A DNA stretch of 64,000 nt from Gallaecimonas xiamenensis 3-C-1 (GCF_000299915.1 NZ_AMRI01000017.1:1-64000), one strand, 5' to 3'. Numbered from the stretch's first letter, positions 10,188 to 19,601 are shown. Numbers and translations: made by a program. Notes: generated by a model from the letters alone, not told the origin.

Positions 10188-13100
10188 TCAGCTTGCCTGC
10201 CTGGCTTTCCAGTCGAGTAGCCAGGACTTCAAGTCGGGCAGCGCCATGGGGCGGGCATAGTAGAACCCCTGCACCCGATAGCAGCCCAGGGCCAGGCACA
10301 GATCCAGCTGTTCTTCGGTCTCCACGCCCTCGGCCACCACCTTGAGCCCCAGGTTGCGGGCCAGGTCCACCACCGAGCGCACTATGGCGGCGTCGGCCTC
10401 GCTGTCGGTCAGGTCGCTGACAAAGGACTTGTCCACTTTCAGTTCGTTGACCTCGAACTGCTTCAGGTAGGCCAGTGAAGAATAGCCGGTACCGAAGTCG
10501 TCTACCGCCACCGACACCCCCAGCTTGCGAAGGGCCGACAGGTGTTCCTTGGCGGTGCCCACTTCCCGCATCAGGGTCGATTCGGTGATCTCCAGGCACA
10601 GCAGGGCCGGTTTCAGGCCGGTGTCGTCCAATACCTGGCGGACCTGGGCTACGAAATCGTGCTGGCGGAAATGGGCTGCCGAGATGTTGACGCTTAAGGT
10701 CAGGGGTTTGCGCCTTTCCTTGTTGAGCTCGCTGATGGCCGCTACCGCCTGGCGCAGCACCAGGCCGTCCAGTGCGGCAATCAGGCCGGTATTCTCCGCC
10801 ACCTTGATAAAAACATCCGGGCTGACCTGGCCTTGGGTGGGATGACGCCAGCGGGCCAGGGCCTCCAGGGCCACCACTATCTCCCCTTCCAGCACATCCA
10901 CCTGGGGCTGGTAGACCACGAAGAACTCTTCACGCTCCAGCCCCAGGCGCAGGTCGGCTTCCAGCTGCATCAACTGCATGGCTTCCTGGTTACGCCTGTG
11001 GCAGTAGAACTGCATGTTGTTCCGGCCTTCGTCTTTGGCGTGGTACATGGCCATGTCGGCGTTGCGCAGCAGGGCCTCGGGCTCGCGGCCATCGTCCGGG
11101 TAGAGGCTGATGCCGATGCTGGTGGACAGGAAGAACTGGCGCCCATAGACGCTGAAAGGTTCGGCCAGGGTGCTCAGCAGGGCTTCACACAGAGGGATGA
11201 GCTGCTCGGTGCTTTCCACCTCGTGGATGATCACCACAAACTCGTCGCCCCCCAGACGCGCCACCGTGTCCCTGTCACCCACCACCTCTTGCAGGCGGTT
11301 GGCCGCTTCGATCAACAGGCCATCCCCTACCCTGTGGCCATAGGTGTCGTTGACCGTTTTAAACCTGTCGAGATCCATAAACAGCAAGGCCAGGCGCTGG
11401 TCGTGGCTGCGGGCCGTAGCCAGGGCCTGGCCCAGGCGCTGCATGAACATGGCCCTGTTGGGCAGGCCGGTCAGCACATCATAGTTGGCCAGGCGCCTGA
11501 GTTCGGACTCGGCGGCCTTGCGCTCGGTCATGTCGGAGAAGACCACCACGAAATGGCGGCTGGCCGAGGCCTTGTCGTCCATGACGGTAACGTTGAGCCA
11601 GAGGGCACAGCTGCTGCCATCCTGACGAATAAGGGTGGTTTCCCCGGTCCAGGCACCGCTGCGGTATACCTGTTGCCAAAGGTCGCCATCCAGGAACTCG
11701 CCGGGCAGCAGGAAGGTCAGAGGATGGCCGATAAGCTGGTCCCTGTCGTAACCGCAAATCCGTTCTACCGCCGGGTTGCCGGAGAGGATCTCCCGGCCAG
11801 CCCCGAGGATAAGCACCCCTTCGGCGGTGTTTTCAAAGGCCCTGGCATAGAGGTTGACCTCCCCTTCCAGGTGCTTGCGCTCGGTGATGTCCTGGTAGAT
11901 ACCGGAAATACGCTGGGCACGCCCTTGTTCGTCCACGTCGACGATGCGGCCGATCACGTGCATCCAGCGGATCTGGTTGTTGACCATCACCCGATATTCC
12001 ACGTCGTATCTTGAAGATTGCCCTGCCAGGTGCTGGTTCCAGGCGGCGAAAACCCTGTCCCTGTCGTCGGGGTGGATAGGTACCTTGTCCATGGCAAAGT
12101 GGACATTGCCGTCTGCCGACGCAAATTCGCTTTCGGGCCTGTGGATATCAAAACTGTTGCTCTCGGCCAGCCAGCTCCAGGTATTGGCGTTGGCACCGAA
12201 CATGGCCAGGCGCAGCTGCTGCTCGGAATCTTTGGCCAGTTTGAAGGCCTTGTGGAGCCGTTGTTGCTGGCGGCGGCGCTGCTGGGCAAACAGCAGGCTG
12301 AGCACCAACAACAGCAGGCCAAGGGCGCTGAAGAAGGGGTAACTGCGATACCAGGGAGTGTCGATGGCAAAGCGCAGTATTTGCGGCTCGGGCCGCCAGC
12401 GCCCAGAGGTGGTGTGCCAAACCTTGATGCTGTGCCAACCGTGGTCGAGGCTGCCCAGCACTATGGGAGACTCTGAGTAGAGGGTGACGGGCTCGCTGTC
12501 GTCCGACACCTGGTAGCGAAATTGGGGTACCCGGCTGGAAGCATAGTCCTGGGAGCCCAATTGGATATGCAGCACACCCAGGTCGGCCGGCAGCTGCGGC
12601 AGTTTATTCATGTCCCAATAGAGCCCGCCCTTGCCGCCACTGCTGCGGCTTTGCAGAAACACCACGCCACTGTCTTCGTATTGCTGGCGATGGCGCAAGC
12701 TGTCACGGGCAAAGGCGGCGACCCCTTTGGCGGTACCGACCCAGAGGGTACCGTCATCCCCCACCTTGGCCGCCCCTTCGTTCAGCTCGTCGTCGGGCAG
12801 GCCGTCCTCCTCGAAGAAGGCTTCCACCACAGGTGCCGGCTGTTCTGGATGATGGACCAGCACCAGGGTGTTCTGCATGCCAAGGTAAAGACGGTCCCCG
12901 TCACGGCGGATAAAGAATATGGCCTGGCTGGGCAGATCCCAAAGGGCGCTGAGGTTGGTCCATTGGGGTTCAGCGCCGCCCCAGTCCAGGCGCCAGAGCC
13001 CTTCCTTATCGAAGCCCATCAGCAGTTGGTGGTCTCCGAGGGGTTCTATGGCATTGAGCCGGCGACCCGGCAGGTCCTGCACCGGTGTCCATTGGCCTTG

Positions 13101-14543
13101 TTCCTGATACAGCAGGCCGGCGGCGCCGGCCCCCCAGAAACGCTCTCCCTGGCGGGCGAAAACCTTCACCGAGTCCAAGGGCTTGCCGTTGGTATCTGAC
13201 AGCCAGCCTTCCACCTGCCCTGGCCGCCAACGTAACAGGCTGTCCATGCCCCCTATCATCAGGCTGTCGCCATCATTCTGCAGGTTCAAGCAGGTTCGGC
13301 CCTGCCAGTTGCTGCCTTCCAAGGGCCGGCTAAAACTTTCTGTTTGGGGGTCAAAGAGGTAAAAGCCCGGCAGGCCGCACACCGCCAGCCTGTCCCCGAA
13401 GGGGGTAACGGCAAAGAAGCCGTCGTTGATGCTGAAATCGGCTGGCCGGTAAAGGCGGTGCGCCCCGGCAGACAGTTTTTCAAGGCCAGCATCTGTCGCC
13501 AGCCAGAGGGTGCCGTCAGGCTGGGGCAATACCCCCCAAACCACGTCCGAAGAGAGGGCAGGATCACTGCGGCGGCTGTAACTTGCCAAAGGAAGGGTGG
13601 CCTTGTTGGCCAACATCAGCACACCTTCCCCCAAGGCCCCGGCCCAAACCAGGCCGTTGCGGTCCACAGTGATGGCGACCAGGCCCTCAATCTGTGTCTG
13701 TGCCTTGATAAGCTCGCCATAGTCGACCAGTTGGCGGCTGTCGGGATGGTAGTACTGGATGCCGTAGCGGCCCGTCAGGTAGAAGCCGCCTTTGGCGTCC
13801 TCGGCCAGGGAGCGGAAGTAGTGCCCCTGTATTTGCGGCAGCACCTGCCAACCGTCCGGCCCCAGCTTGAGCTGGAACAGGCCCTTTTCCGACGTCAGCC
13901 AGAGCCGCTTTTGGCGATCCACCACCAGGTCTTTGGGACTGCCATAACGGCTTTTGTCCCAGGCCAAGGGTTGGGCTTTACCCTCTTCGGGGTCATATGC
14001 CAGCACCTGGCGTAACGACAGCAGGAAAAGATGGCGGCCGTCACTGGTGAGTTGGCGCCAGTTCTCGTCGATGCCGACACCGGCATCCAGGCTAAGCTGC
14101 CCATGGTGCCACAGCGCCAGCTTGCGCGATCCCAGCAGCGCCCAGAGTTCACCCTTATGTAGGGTTGCAGCCAGGACGCCGCCTGGGCTCAGCAGCGGCT
14201 GCTGTTGGGCCGTCGCCAGGGTTTCAAGACCGTTACCGAGAGACCAGTGCAGCAGGGCATTGGCGGTGCCCACAAAGAAGCCCTGGTCGTCTTTGACCAG
14301 GGTGTTGACCATCTGGTCCAGGCCGGGTGCCATGGGCACTGCCAGCGCCTTGGACTGGGTCAGTCGATAGAGGCCGTCAGGGGTGCCGGCCCAAAGATTG
14401 CCGTGGCCATCTTCCAGCAGGGCATTGACCCATCCGTTTGGTAGACCTTGTTGAGCCGTCCATTGGCGTATTATCACATCGTTGGTTAGGGCTGCGGCAC
14501 TGGCGCAAAAGCACAGCAGCAACCCTGTAAGCCATCGCCACAT
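10188..14543 (-). CDS. Propeller-sensor diguanylate cyclase/phosphodiesterase (Reg_prop, Y_Y_Y, PAS-PAS, GGDEF, EAL)
   Basis: A 1451-residue transmembrane c-di-GMP enzyme. Order: signal peptide; two-component-regulator propeller repeats (about 25-640, with repeated LWAGT/LWVGT-type blades); a Y_Y_Y-like domain (about 660-740); one membrane segment (about 745-765); two PAS/PAC segments (about 780-1010); GGDEF (signature at about 1098-1102); EAL (signature EAL at about 1227-1229). Both catalytic signatures are intact: RLGGDEF in the cyclase and EITEST, DDFGTGYSSL and EGVETEEQ in the EAL domain. Both activities are therefore possible. The periplasmic propeller probably binds a carbohydrate or related ligand, by analogy with hybrid two-component sensors. 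I chose the ATG at 14543 because it restores a signal peptide. A GTG 17 codons upstream is possible. Confidence 0.93.
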   Translation of the reverse strand: MWRWLTGLLLCFCASAAALTNDVIIRQWTAQQGLPNGWVNALLEDGHGNLWAGTPDGLYRLTQSKALAVPMAPGLDQMVNTLVKDDQGFFVGTANALLHWSLGNGLETLATAQQQPLLSPGGVLAATLHKGELWALLGSRKLALWHHGQLSLDAGVGIDENWRQLTSDGRHLFLLSLRQVLAYDPEEGKAQPLAWDKSRYGSPKDLVVDRQKRLWLTSEKGLFQLKLGPDGWQVLPQIQGHYFRSLAEDAKGGFYLTGRYGIQYYHPDSRQLVDYGELIKAQTQIEGLVAITVDRNGLVWAGALGEGVLMLANKATLPLASYSRRSDPALSSDVVWGVLPQPDGTLWLATDAGLEKLSAGAHRLYRPADFSINDGFFAVTPFGDRLAVCGLPGFYLFDPQTESFSRPLEGSNWQGRTCLNLQNDGDSLMIGGMDSLLRWRPGQVEGWLSDTNGKPLDSVKVFARQGERFWGAGAAGLLYQEQGQWTPVQDLPGRRLNAIEPLGDHQLLMGFDKEGLWRLDWGGAEPQWTNLSALWDLPSQAIFFIRRDGDRLYLGMQNTLVLVHHPEQPAPVVEAFFEEDGLPDDELNEGAAKVGDDGTLWVGTAKGVAAFARDSLRHRQQYEDSGVVFLQSRSSGGKGGLYWDMNKLPQLPADLGVLHIQLGSQDYASSRVPQFRYQVSDDSEPVTLYSESPIVLGSLDHGWHSIKVWHTTSGRWRPEPQILRFAIDTPWYRSYPFFSALGLLLLVLSLLFAQQRRRQQQRLHKAFKLAKDSEQQLRLAMFGANANTWSWLAESNSFDIHRPESEFASADGNVHFAMDKVPIHPDDRDRVFAAWNQHLAGQSSRYDVEYRVMVNNQIRWMHVIGRIVDVDEQGRAQRISGIYQDITERKHLEGEVNLYARAFENTAEGVLILGAGREILSGNPAVERICGYDRDQLIGHPLTFLLPGEFLDGDLWQQVYRSGAWTGETTLIRQDGSSCALWLNVTVMDDKASASRHFVVVFSDMTERKAAESELRRLANYDVLTGLPNRAMFMQRLGQALATARSHDQRLALLFMDLDRFKTVNDTYGHRVGDGLLIEAANRLQEVVGDRDTVARLGGDEFVVIIHEVESTEQLIPLCEALLSTLAEPFSVYGRQFFLSTSIGISLYPDDGREPEALLRNADMAMYHAKDEGRNNMQFYCHRRNQEAMQLMQLEADLRLGLEREEFFVVYQPQVDVLEGEIVVALEALARWRHPTQGQVSPDVFIKVAENTGLIAALDGLVLRQAVAAISELNKERRKPLTLSVNISAAHFRQHDFVAQVRQVLDDTGLKPALLCLEITESTLMREVGTAKEHLSALRKLGVSVAVDDFGTGYSSLAYLKQFEVNELKVDKSFVSDLTDSEADAAIVRSVVDLARNLGLKVVAEGVETEEQLDLCLALGCYRVQGFYYARPMALPDLKSWLLDWKARQAS

Positions 14544-14664
14544 ACAGAGGCCCTGGGGGCAGGATCGTTCGCTCAGTTTATCATCCTTTGTCACCGGGGT
14601 TCAGCCGTCTGTTAAACGACAGCCGCCAAGGAAATCACAAAAATGCAAAAACCGGGCAACAAGA

Positions 14665-16884
14665 TCAGAAGTCGGCGCCTAACGCAAAGTAGAAGCTGGA
14701 CTCGTCCTCGCTGTTCTGGCCATAGGCAAAGAACAACGGGCCTATGGGACTGTCGATACCGGCATAAAGACTGGCCGCCTTGACCAGGTCTCCCATGCTG
14801 ATCTGGTCCCGCCTGTCCCAGGTATTACCGCCTTCAAGGGTCATTCCCAGGAATACCGGGCTTTTAAAGAAGCCGAAGTTGTTCTCAAACAAACGGTAGC
14901 TGTAATCCAGGGACGCAAAACGCATATGGTTGCCCGACAGAGCCAGGCGACCAAAACCCGAGAGTTTCCGAAATCCCCCCAGCTCGAAACTGTCCAGGGG
15001 CGAGGCATCGTCATTGAAGTAGGAGCCGGCCTGCACCTCGAACGCCAGGGCGTGGGGGCCGCTGGACAAGGCCCCCTGCCATTTGCCCAGGAAATACGAG
15101 TTGCTGCTGCTATTGCCTAGCAGTTGGTCGCGGGTGCGGCGCAGCTCCAGCTCCCAGCGCTGGCCACGGCGGGGAAAGGTCCTGCTGTCCAAGGTGTCTT
15201 GCTGCCAAAGCAGGAAAGGGCCACTTTGCTGGTAGTTCAGCTGGCGGCTGCCGCTGATGGGCGGCAGGAAGATGCCCAGATCGTCTTCCAGGGAACCGTC
15301 CACGTAGCGCCACCCCAGTTTGATGCGGGACCAGCGGTTGAAGTTGCTCCCCAGGGCTGCCTTGTAGGTAGTGCTCTTGCGGTTCACTTCGATCAGCACA
15401 TTGCCCTGGTCCTGGGCCAGGACCTCCCTCAGGGGTTGCTTGCGAAACTCCAGGTTACCCAGGGCAAAGAAATCCTGGTCGGCGTCAAAAGGCCAGTACA
15501 GCTCGGTCATGGCCCTTTTAACCAGGCCCAGCTCCACCTCGTTATGCCACTCGGCACCCAGGCTGGACAGGTTGGTACGGGTATAGGACATGCCCAATTG
15601 ATAGTCCGAGGCGTCGGTAAAGTTGTCTTCTACCGCCAGCCGGAAGTTCAGGTAACCTGGCCCCCAGGAGCGCTCCCTGGCCTTGACCCTCAACACCCTT
15701 TTGCCTTCCTGCTCCACCAGCTCGTAATCGATCCGCTCGAACAGCTCAGTAGCGTAGAGCCGGTTAATGCCCAGATCCAATTGCTGTTGGTTATAGGGAG
15801 CACCGGCTTTGACACCCAGCTGTTCGCGCATCCAGCGATGGTCAAAGCCGGCGTCGCTGTCGATGACAATGGCGTCGATGGTCAGCACCTGGCCCCCGGC
15901 GCTGTGCTGGCGCCGCCAGGCCTGGTACTGGGCCTCGGGCAGAGCCAGGGGGCGCAGCTTGTCCAGCCAGGCCAGGGTAGCCTGTTCCCCGGCATCGACG
16001 GCAGCCCCCACCAGGTGAAAGTCCAGCATGGAGACAGACTCCAACTGCGGCTTTATCAGCAGATCACGGTCCCCAAGCAGGGCCTTTTGCCTGTCCATGT
16101 TGTCACGCACCAAGAAACGCGAAAGCTGGTCCATGATGGCCAGGGCCGAATCCAGATCCTGGCGGTCATGGAAAGGGGAATTGACGTCTACGGCGATAAC
16201 AATATCGGCGCCCATGGCCTTGGCCACATCCACTGGCATGTTGTTTACCACGCCGCCATCCACCAGCAGGAGGCCATCCCGTTCCACCGGCCTGAGGATC
16301 CCCGGCACCGCCATGGAGGCTTGCAGAGCCTGGGCCAGATTGCCGTGGTCCATCACGACAGCATCCTTGTTCTCAATGTTGGTAGCGACACAGCGAAAAG
16401 GGATTGGCAGCTCGTCAAAGCTTTGAAAATTGGGCAGGTCCCCCAGGCTCTGGCGCACCAATGACACCATGGCCTGTCCTTGCAGCAGGCCTTTGGGTAC
16501 TTTCAATTGGCCGTCGTCACTCAGGCCCAGGTTCAGCCCCAATTGAAAGCGGTCACGCTGTTCCTTCTTACGAAGGCTCTGGGCGCTGCGGCCGGGATCT
16601 TCCTGGTAACCCTGGCTCCAGTTCAACTGGCGCATCAGACTGTCTATCTCGTCGGCGCTTTTGCCCGAGGCATACAGGCCGCCAACAAAGGCCCCCATGG
16701 AGGTACCTGTGACCATGTCCACCGGGATGCGGTTGGCCTCCAGCACCTTGAGCACCCCCACATGGGCCGCTCCCCTGGCGCCGCCGCCAGCCAATACCAA
16801 GGCAATCTTGGGGCGCGGTTGTTCTTTGACTTCGGCTTGGGCCAGGCAAGACAGCAGCAGGGCGAGCAACAGCGTAAGGCGCAT
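14665..16884 (-). CDS. Patatin-like phospholipase with POTRA and outer-membrane beta-barrel (PlpD-like)
   Basis: A 739-residue exported protein: signal peptide (cleavage after AQA, residue 17), patatin hydrolase (about 25-310), a POTRA-like linker (about 330-405) and a C-terminal 16-strand-type barrel ending in phenylalanine (ALGADF), as BAM substrates do. The Ser-Asp dyad is intact: oxyanion GGGARG, nucleophile GTSMG, and DGG in LLVDGGVVNN. Architecture matches Pseudomonas PlpD, a type Vd autotransporter phospholipase A1. The passenger may stay attached or be released, and the sequence does not say. A stop-to-start gap of 60 bases follows the VirK-like gene on the same strand. Confidence 0.92.
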   Translation of the reverse strand: MRLTLLLALLLSCLAQAEVKEQPRPKIALVLAGGGARGAAHVGVLKVLEANRIPVDMVTGTSMGAFVGGLYASGKSADEIDSLMRQLNWSQGYQEDPGRSAQSLRKKEQRDRFQLGLNLGLSDDGQLKVPKGLLQGQAMVSLVRQSLGDLPNFQSFDELPIPFRCVATNIENKDAVVMDHGNLAQALQASMAVPGILRPVERDGLLLVDGGVVNNMPVDVAKAMGADIVIAVDVNSPFHDRQDLDSALAIMDQLSRFLVRDNMDRQKALLGDRDLLIKPQLESVSMLDFHLVGAAVDAGEQATLAWLDKLRPLALPEAQYQAWRRQHSAGGQVLTIDAIVIDSDAGFDHRWMREQLGVKAGAPYNQQQLDLGINRLYATELFERIDYELVEQEGKRVLRVKARERSWGPGYLNFRLAVEDNFTDASDYQLGMSYTRTNLSSLGAEWHNEVELGLVKRAMTELYWPFDADQDFFALGNLEFRKQPLREVLAQDQGNVLIEVNRKSTTYKAALGSNFNRWSRIKLGWRYVDGSLEDDLGIFLPPISGSRQLNYQQSGPFLLWQQDTLDSRTFPRRGQRWELELRRTRDQLLGNSSSNSYFLGKWQGALSSGPHALAFEVQAGSYFNDDASPLDSFELGGFRKLSGFGRLALSGNHMRFASLDYSYRLFENNFGFFKSPVFLGMTLEGGNTWDRRDQISMGDLVKAASLYAGIDSPIGPLFFAYGQNSEDESSFYFALGADF

Positions 16885-16944
16885 GGAAAATTCCCTTTAT
16901 CGACACCAGCCTAGGTTAGTGAGCCCAAAGGGAAAATCCAAGAG

Positions 16945-17856
16945 TCAGCCCGGCAGGTGTTGCTGGCATTGCATCGCCAGTTCATCCAACCACTGATAGC
17001 GCTTGCGGTATTGGCTGCGTTTCTTGCTGGCGACCGACTCCAGATCCTTACGGGGTGCCAGCAGTGGCAATTGCCAAAGTGCCTCACCGGCAGCCACGCC
17101 GCCGCTTTCGGCCCAGAGGGCGTCATAGTCCGTTTTCAACTTGCCTTTACGCTGGTAGCGGCGGCTGGCAAAGATATGCCCCTTATTGGAGACCGCTTCA
17201 ATAAAGCGGCAGGACCAGGCCTGAGCCAGTATGGATAGCAACTGCACCATCAGCGCCTTGGGCCTGATCCCGTGGCAATGGCGGGTCAGAGCACGGATCT
17301 GCTCCTCCCCGAGGCTGCTGTCGCGGCCGGGGCCTTGCAGACAACCGACCCTGAGCCCGGTTTGCCCCTGTTCATTACTGACCAGGGAAAAAGTGGCGGA
17401 GTAGAAGCGCTCCTGCTGCACTTCCAGCACCAGGGTCAATTCCCCTTCCCGTTGAAACTGGGTCAGGTACGCCAAGCGCACCACCATCCCCTGCCCTTGC
17501 GGACCGTCCAGCTCAGCCAGGGTCAAACCATCTTTTAAGAATGTGACCAATTGCCCCTGGTCCCAGCGCTCGGCCACCAGCCGGTAGTGGCCCGCCAACA
17601 GGGCGAAGCGCCGGGCCGGGCTCAAGCCCGCCATCAGGTAGGGCTTGAAGGCCTTCTCGATAGCCCGCAAGTGGCGGCGCAAAACCGGTTGGAAATGGGG
17701 AGAGGCAAAGAGTGCCTGGGTGTCCTGGTAGGCCTGGTGGTGAACCAGGCTGCGCCCCAGGAACAGTAACCGCTTTTTCAAAGCTCGGGCGGAATGCCCG
17801 GGATAGATGAGCCGGGCCAGGCCCAGACGCCCCGGCGACAAGGGTGCATACAGCAT
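16945..17856 (-). CDS. VirK/YbjX family protein (DUF535)
   Basis: A soluble protein of 303 residues with the DUF535 core: RFALLAGHY near residue 85, YLTQF and EGELTLVL in the middle, and a basic C-terminal region RKDLESVASKKRSQYRKRY typical of this family. VirK/YbjX proteins have been linked to envelope stress and antimicrobial-peptide resistance in enterobacteria, but the biochemical activity is unknown. Start ATG at 17856; the neighbouring GTG at 17859 is also possible and neither has a strong ribosome site. Divergent from purE. It lies 60 bases upstream of the patatin-barrel gene, so the two may be co-transcribed, which would give a membrane-lipid theme. That is inference. Confidence 0.82.
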   Translation of the reverse strand: MLYAPLSPGRLGLARLIYPGHSARALKKRLLFLGRSLVHHQAYQDTQALFASPHFQPVLRRHLRAIEKAFKPYLMAGLSPARRFALLAGHYRLVAERWDQGQLVTFLKDGLTLAELDGPQGQGMVVRLAYLTQFQREGELTLVLEVQQERFYSATFSLVSNEQGQTGLRVGCLQGPGRDSSLGEEQIRALTRHCHGIRPKALMVQLLSILAQAWSCRFIEAVSNKGHIFASRRYQRKGKLKTDYDALWAESGGVAAGEALWQLPLLAPRKDLESVASKKRSQYRKRYQWLDELAMQCQQHLPG

Positions 17857-17990
17857 CACTACAACCTAATACTCAGATTTTACCGATATTTTATTACGGC
17901 ATAGATTTACACTCGATAAACGAACACTGTTTAGTTGAGAGCAGGGGCAGAGGGAGGCAACTGAGGGAAGCGATCTTGCAAAGCAGCGGG

Positions 17991-18018
17991 TATAATGCCG
18001 CCCCGCAACCGTTTTCCC
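17991..18018 (+). promoter_or_regulatory. purEK promoter -10 with PurR-type operator
   Basis: A perfect -10 TATAAT at 17991-17996 is followed by CCGCAACCGTTTTCCC at 18003-18018, which keeps the GCAA-N-CGTTT-N-C core of the PurR consensus. The operator would cover the transcription start, 26 bases before the purE ATG. No convincing -35 is visible. Confidence 0.55.
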
Positions 18019-18043
18019 TTGGTTAAAAACTGCTGGAGATCCT

Positions 18044-18532
18044 ATGAAAGTCGCTATCGTGATGGGCTCACGCTCTGACTGGGAAACCATGAAAGGCGCC
18101 TCAGAGATGCTGGACCGCCTGGGCGTGCCCCACCATGTTGAAGTGGTATCCGCCCACCGTACCCCGGAAAAGCTGGTGGAATTCGCGAAGGGCGCCCAAG
18201 ACAAAGGCTTTCATGTGATCATCGGCGGTGCCGGTGGCGCCGCCCACCTGCCGGGTATGATTGCGTCCATGACGCCGCTGCCGGTACTGGGCGTGCCGGT
18301 GCAGAGCAAGGCCCTGTCTGGCCTCGACAGCCTGCTGTCCATAGTGCAGATGCCCAAGGGCATTGCCGTTGGCACCCTGGCCATAGGTGCCGCCGGAGCC
18401 GCCAACGCCGGGCTCTTGGCCGCACAGATCGTCGCCCTGCACGACGCCAAAGTAGCGGCGCACCTGGATGATTTTCGTAAAGAACAAACCGAGGCGGTGC
18501 TGGCCAACCCCGACCCGAGGCTGCCGGCATGA
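18044..18532 (+). CDS. purE: N5-carboxyaminoimidazole ribonucleotide mutase (PurE)
   Basis: Converts N5-CAIR to CAIR in purine biosynthesis. 162 residues. Class I PurE features are visible: [10 protein letters not shown] near the N-terminus (substrate phosphate binding), SAHRTPE with the catalytic histidine, and [23 protein letters not shown] precedes the ATG. The stop overlaps the purK start by 4 bases (ATGA), so the two genes are translationally coupled. Control by PurR is suggested by the operator upstream. Confidence 0.97.
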   Translation: MKVAIVMGSRSDWETMKGASEMLDRLGVPHHVEVVSAHRTPEKLVEFAKGAQDKGFHVIIGGAGGAAHLPGMIASMTPLPVLGVPVQSKALSGLDSLLSIVQMPKGIAVGTLAIGAAGAANAGLLAAQIVALHDAKVAAHLDDFRKEQTEAVLANPDPRLPA

Positions 18533-19491
18533 AGGGCCTGGTGATTGGCGCCGGCCAGCTTGGCGCCATGATGGGCGAAGTAGCCTGGCGCCTGGGCATT
18601 GAGCTGTGGCGCTACTGCCCCGACACCCACCGCTATTTCTTCGGCACCGAGATGGACGCCCGTGGTGACACCGGCCCCAGCGACTTCGACTGGGTGACCG
18701 CCGAGCGCGAGCTGCTGCCCCAGACCCCGTTTCACGGCGTGCTGCTGAACCTGGCCACCTACCAATTGGTGAGTGACCGCCTGCCCCAGAAAAAGCTCTA
18801 CGACGAGCTGGGTCTGCCCACCGCCCCTTGGGGCGAGCTCAACACCGGCGAGTCTGCCGACCCGCTGCTGAGGGATATCGGCAGCAAGCTGGTGGTCAAA
18901 GCCCGCCAGGGCGGTTACGACGGCAAGGGCCAGTGGCGAGTCAGTGAGCCTGGCTTTGTATCCGAGGCTGACTGCATCGCCGAAGCCATGATCCCCTTTA
19001 GCCGGGAAGTGTCTATCGTCGGCGTGCGTGGCGCGGACGGCCGCAAGCTGTTCTACCCTGTGGTGGAAAACATCCACAAGGACGGCATCCTGGTAGAGAC
19101 CCAGGCCCCGGCCGCAGAGGCCGGCAAATGGCAGGCGGAGGCCGAGCGTATCCTCGGCACCCTGATGGACCACCTGGGTTACGTGGGGGTGATGGCGGTT
19201 GAACTCTTTGATTGTGGCGACAAGCTGCTCATCAACGAGATGGCACCACGGGTGCACAACTCCGGCCATTGGAGCCAGGACGGTGCCAACGTCTGCCAGT
19301 TCGAGCTGCACCTTCGCGCCGTGGCCGGCCTGCCGCTCCCTGAAAAACTGACCTGGGTGCCCACCCGCATGGATAACCTCATTGGGGTGGCCTTGGACTA
19401 CCAATGGCTGGCCGGCAACGGCAAGGTCCATTGGTACAACAAGGAACCGAGGCCGGGCCGTAAGGTCGGCCATATCAACACCTTGCTTTGA
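18529..19491 (+). CDS. purK: N5-carboxyaminoimidazole ribonucleotide synthase (PurK), C-terminally short
   Basis: ATP-grasp enzyme that makes N5-CAIR from AIR, bicarbonate and ATP, feeding PurE. The 320-residue product has [10 protein letters not shown] at the N-terminus, the [16 protein letters not shown]-binding segment, [14 protein letters not shown] and the PGRKVGH motif. Compared from memory with E. coli PurK (355 residues), the N-terminus aligns fully but translation stops about 5 residues after PGRKVGH, so the last 35 or so residues are missing. The reading frame is otherwise intact and the catalytic residues precede the break. Activity is likely but unproven. Confidence 0.93.
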   Translation: MKGLVIGAGQLGAMMGEVAWRLGIELWRYCPDTHRYFFGTEMDARGDTGPSDFDWVTAERELLPQTPFHGVLLNLATYQLVSDRLPQKKLYDELGLPTAPWGELNTGESADPLLRDIGSKLVVKARQGGYDGKGQWRVSEPGFVSEADCIAEAMIPFSREVSIVGVRGADGRKLFYPVVENIHKDGILVETQAPAAEAGKWQAEAERILGTLMDHLGYVGVMAVELFDCGDKLLINEMAPRVHNSGHWSQDGANVCQFELHLRAVAGLPLPEKLTWVPTRMDNLIGVALDYQWLAGNGKVHWYNKEPRPGRKVGHINTLL

Positions 19492-19520
19492 TAGAACGGC
19501 TGAGCCTCTTTTAGGCGCAA

Positions 19521-19555
19521 AAAAGCCCCGGCGAGGTTCACCTGCCGGGGCTTTT
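19521..19555 (+). terminator. purEK terminator
   Basis: Stem AAAAGCCCCGGC/GCCGGGGCTTTT, extended inward by AGGT/ACCT, followed by a T-run. It starts 29 bases after the purK stop. Confidence 0.92.
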
Positions 19556-19601
19556 TGTTGAGCGCGCCCCGGCCAGCGATTAGTGCCCAAGCCCAGCCAA
19601 T

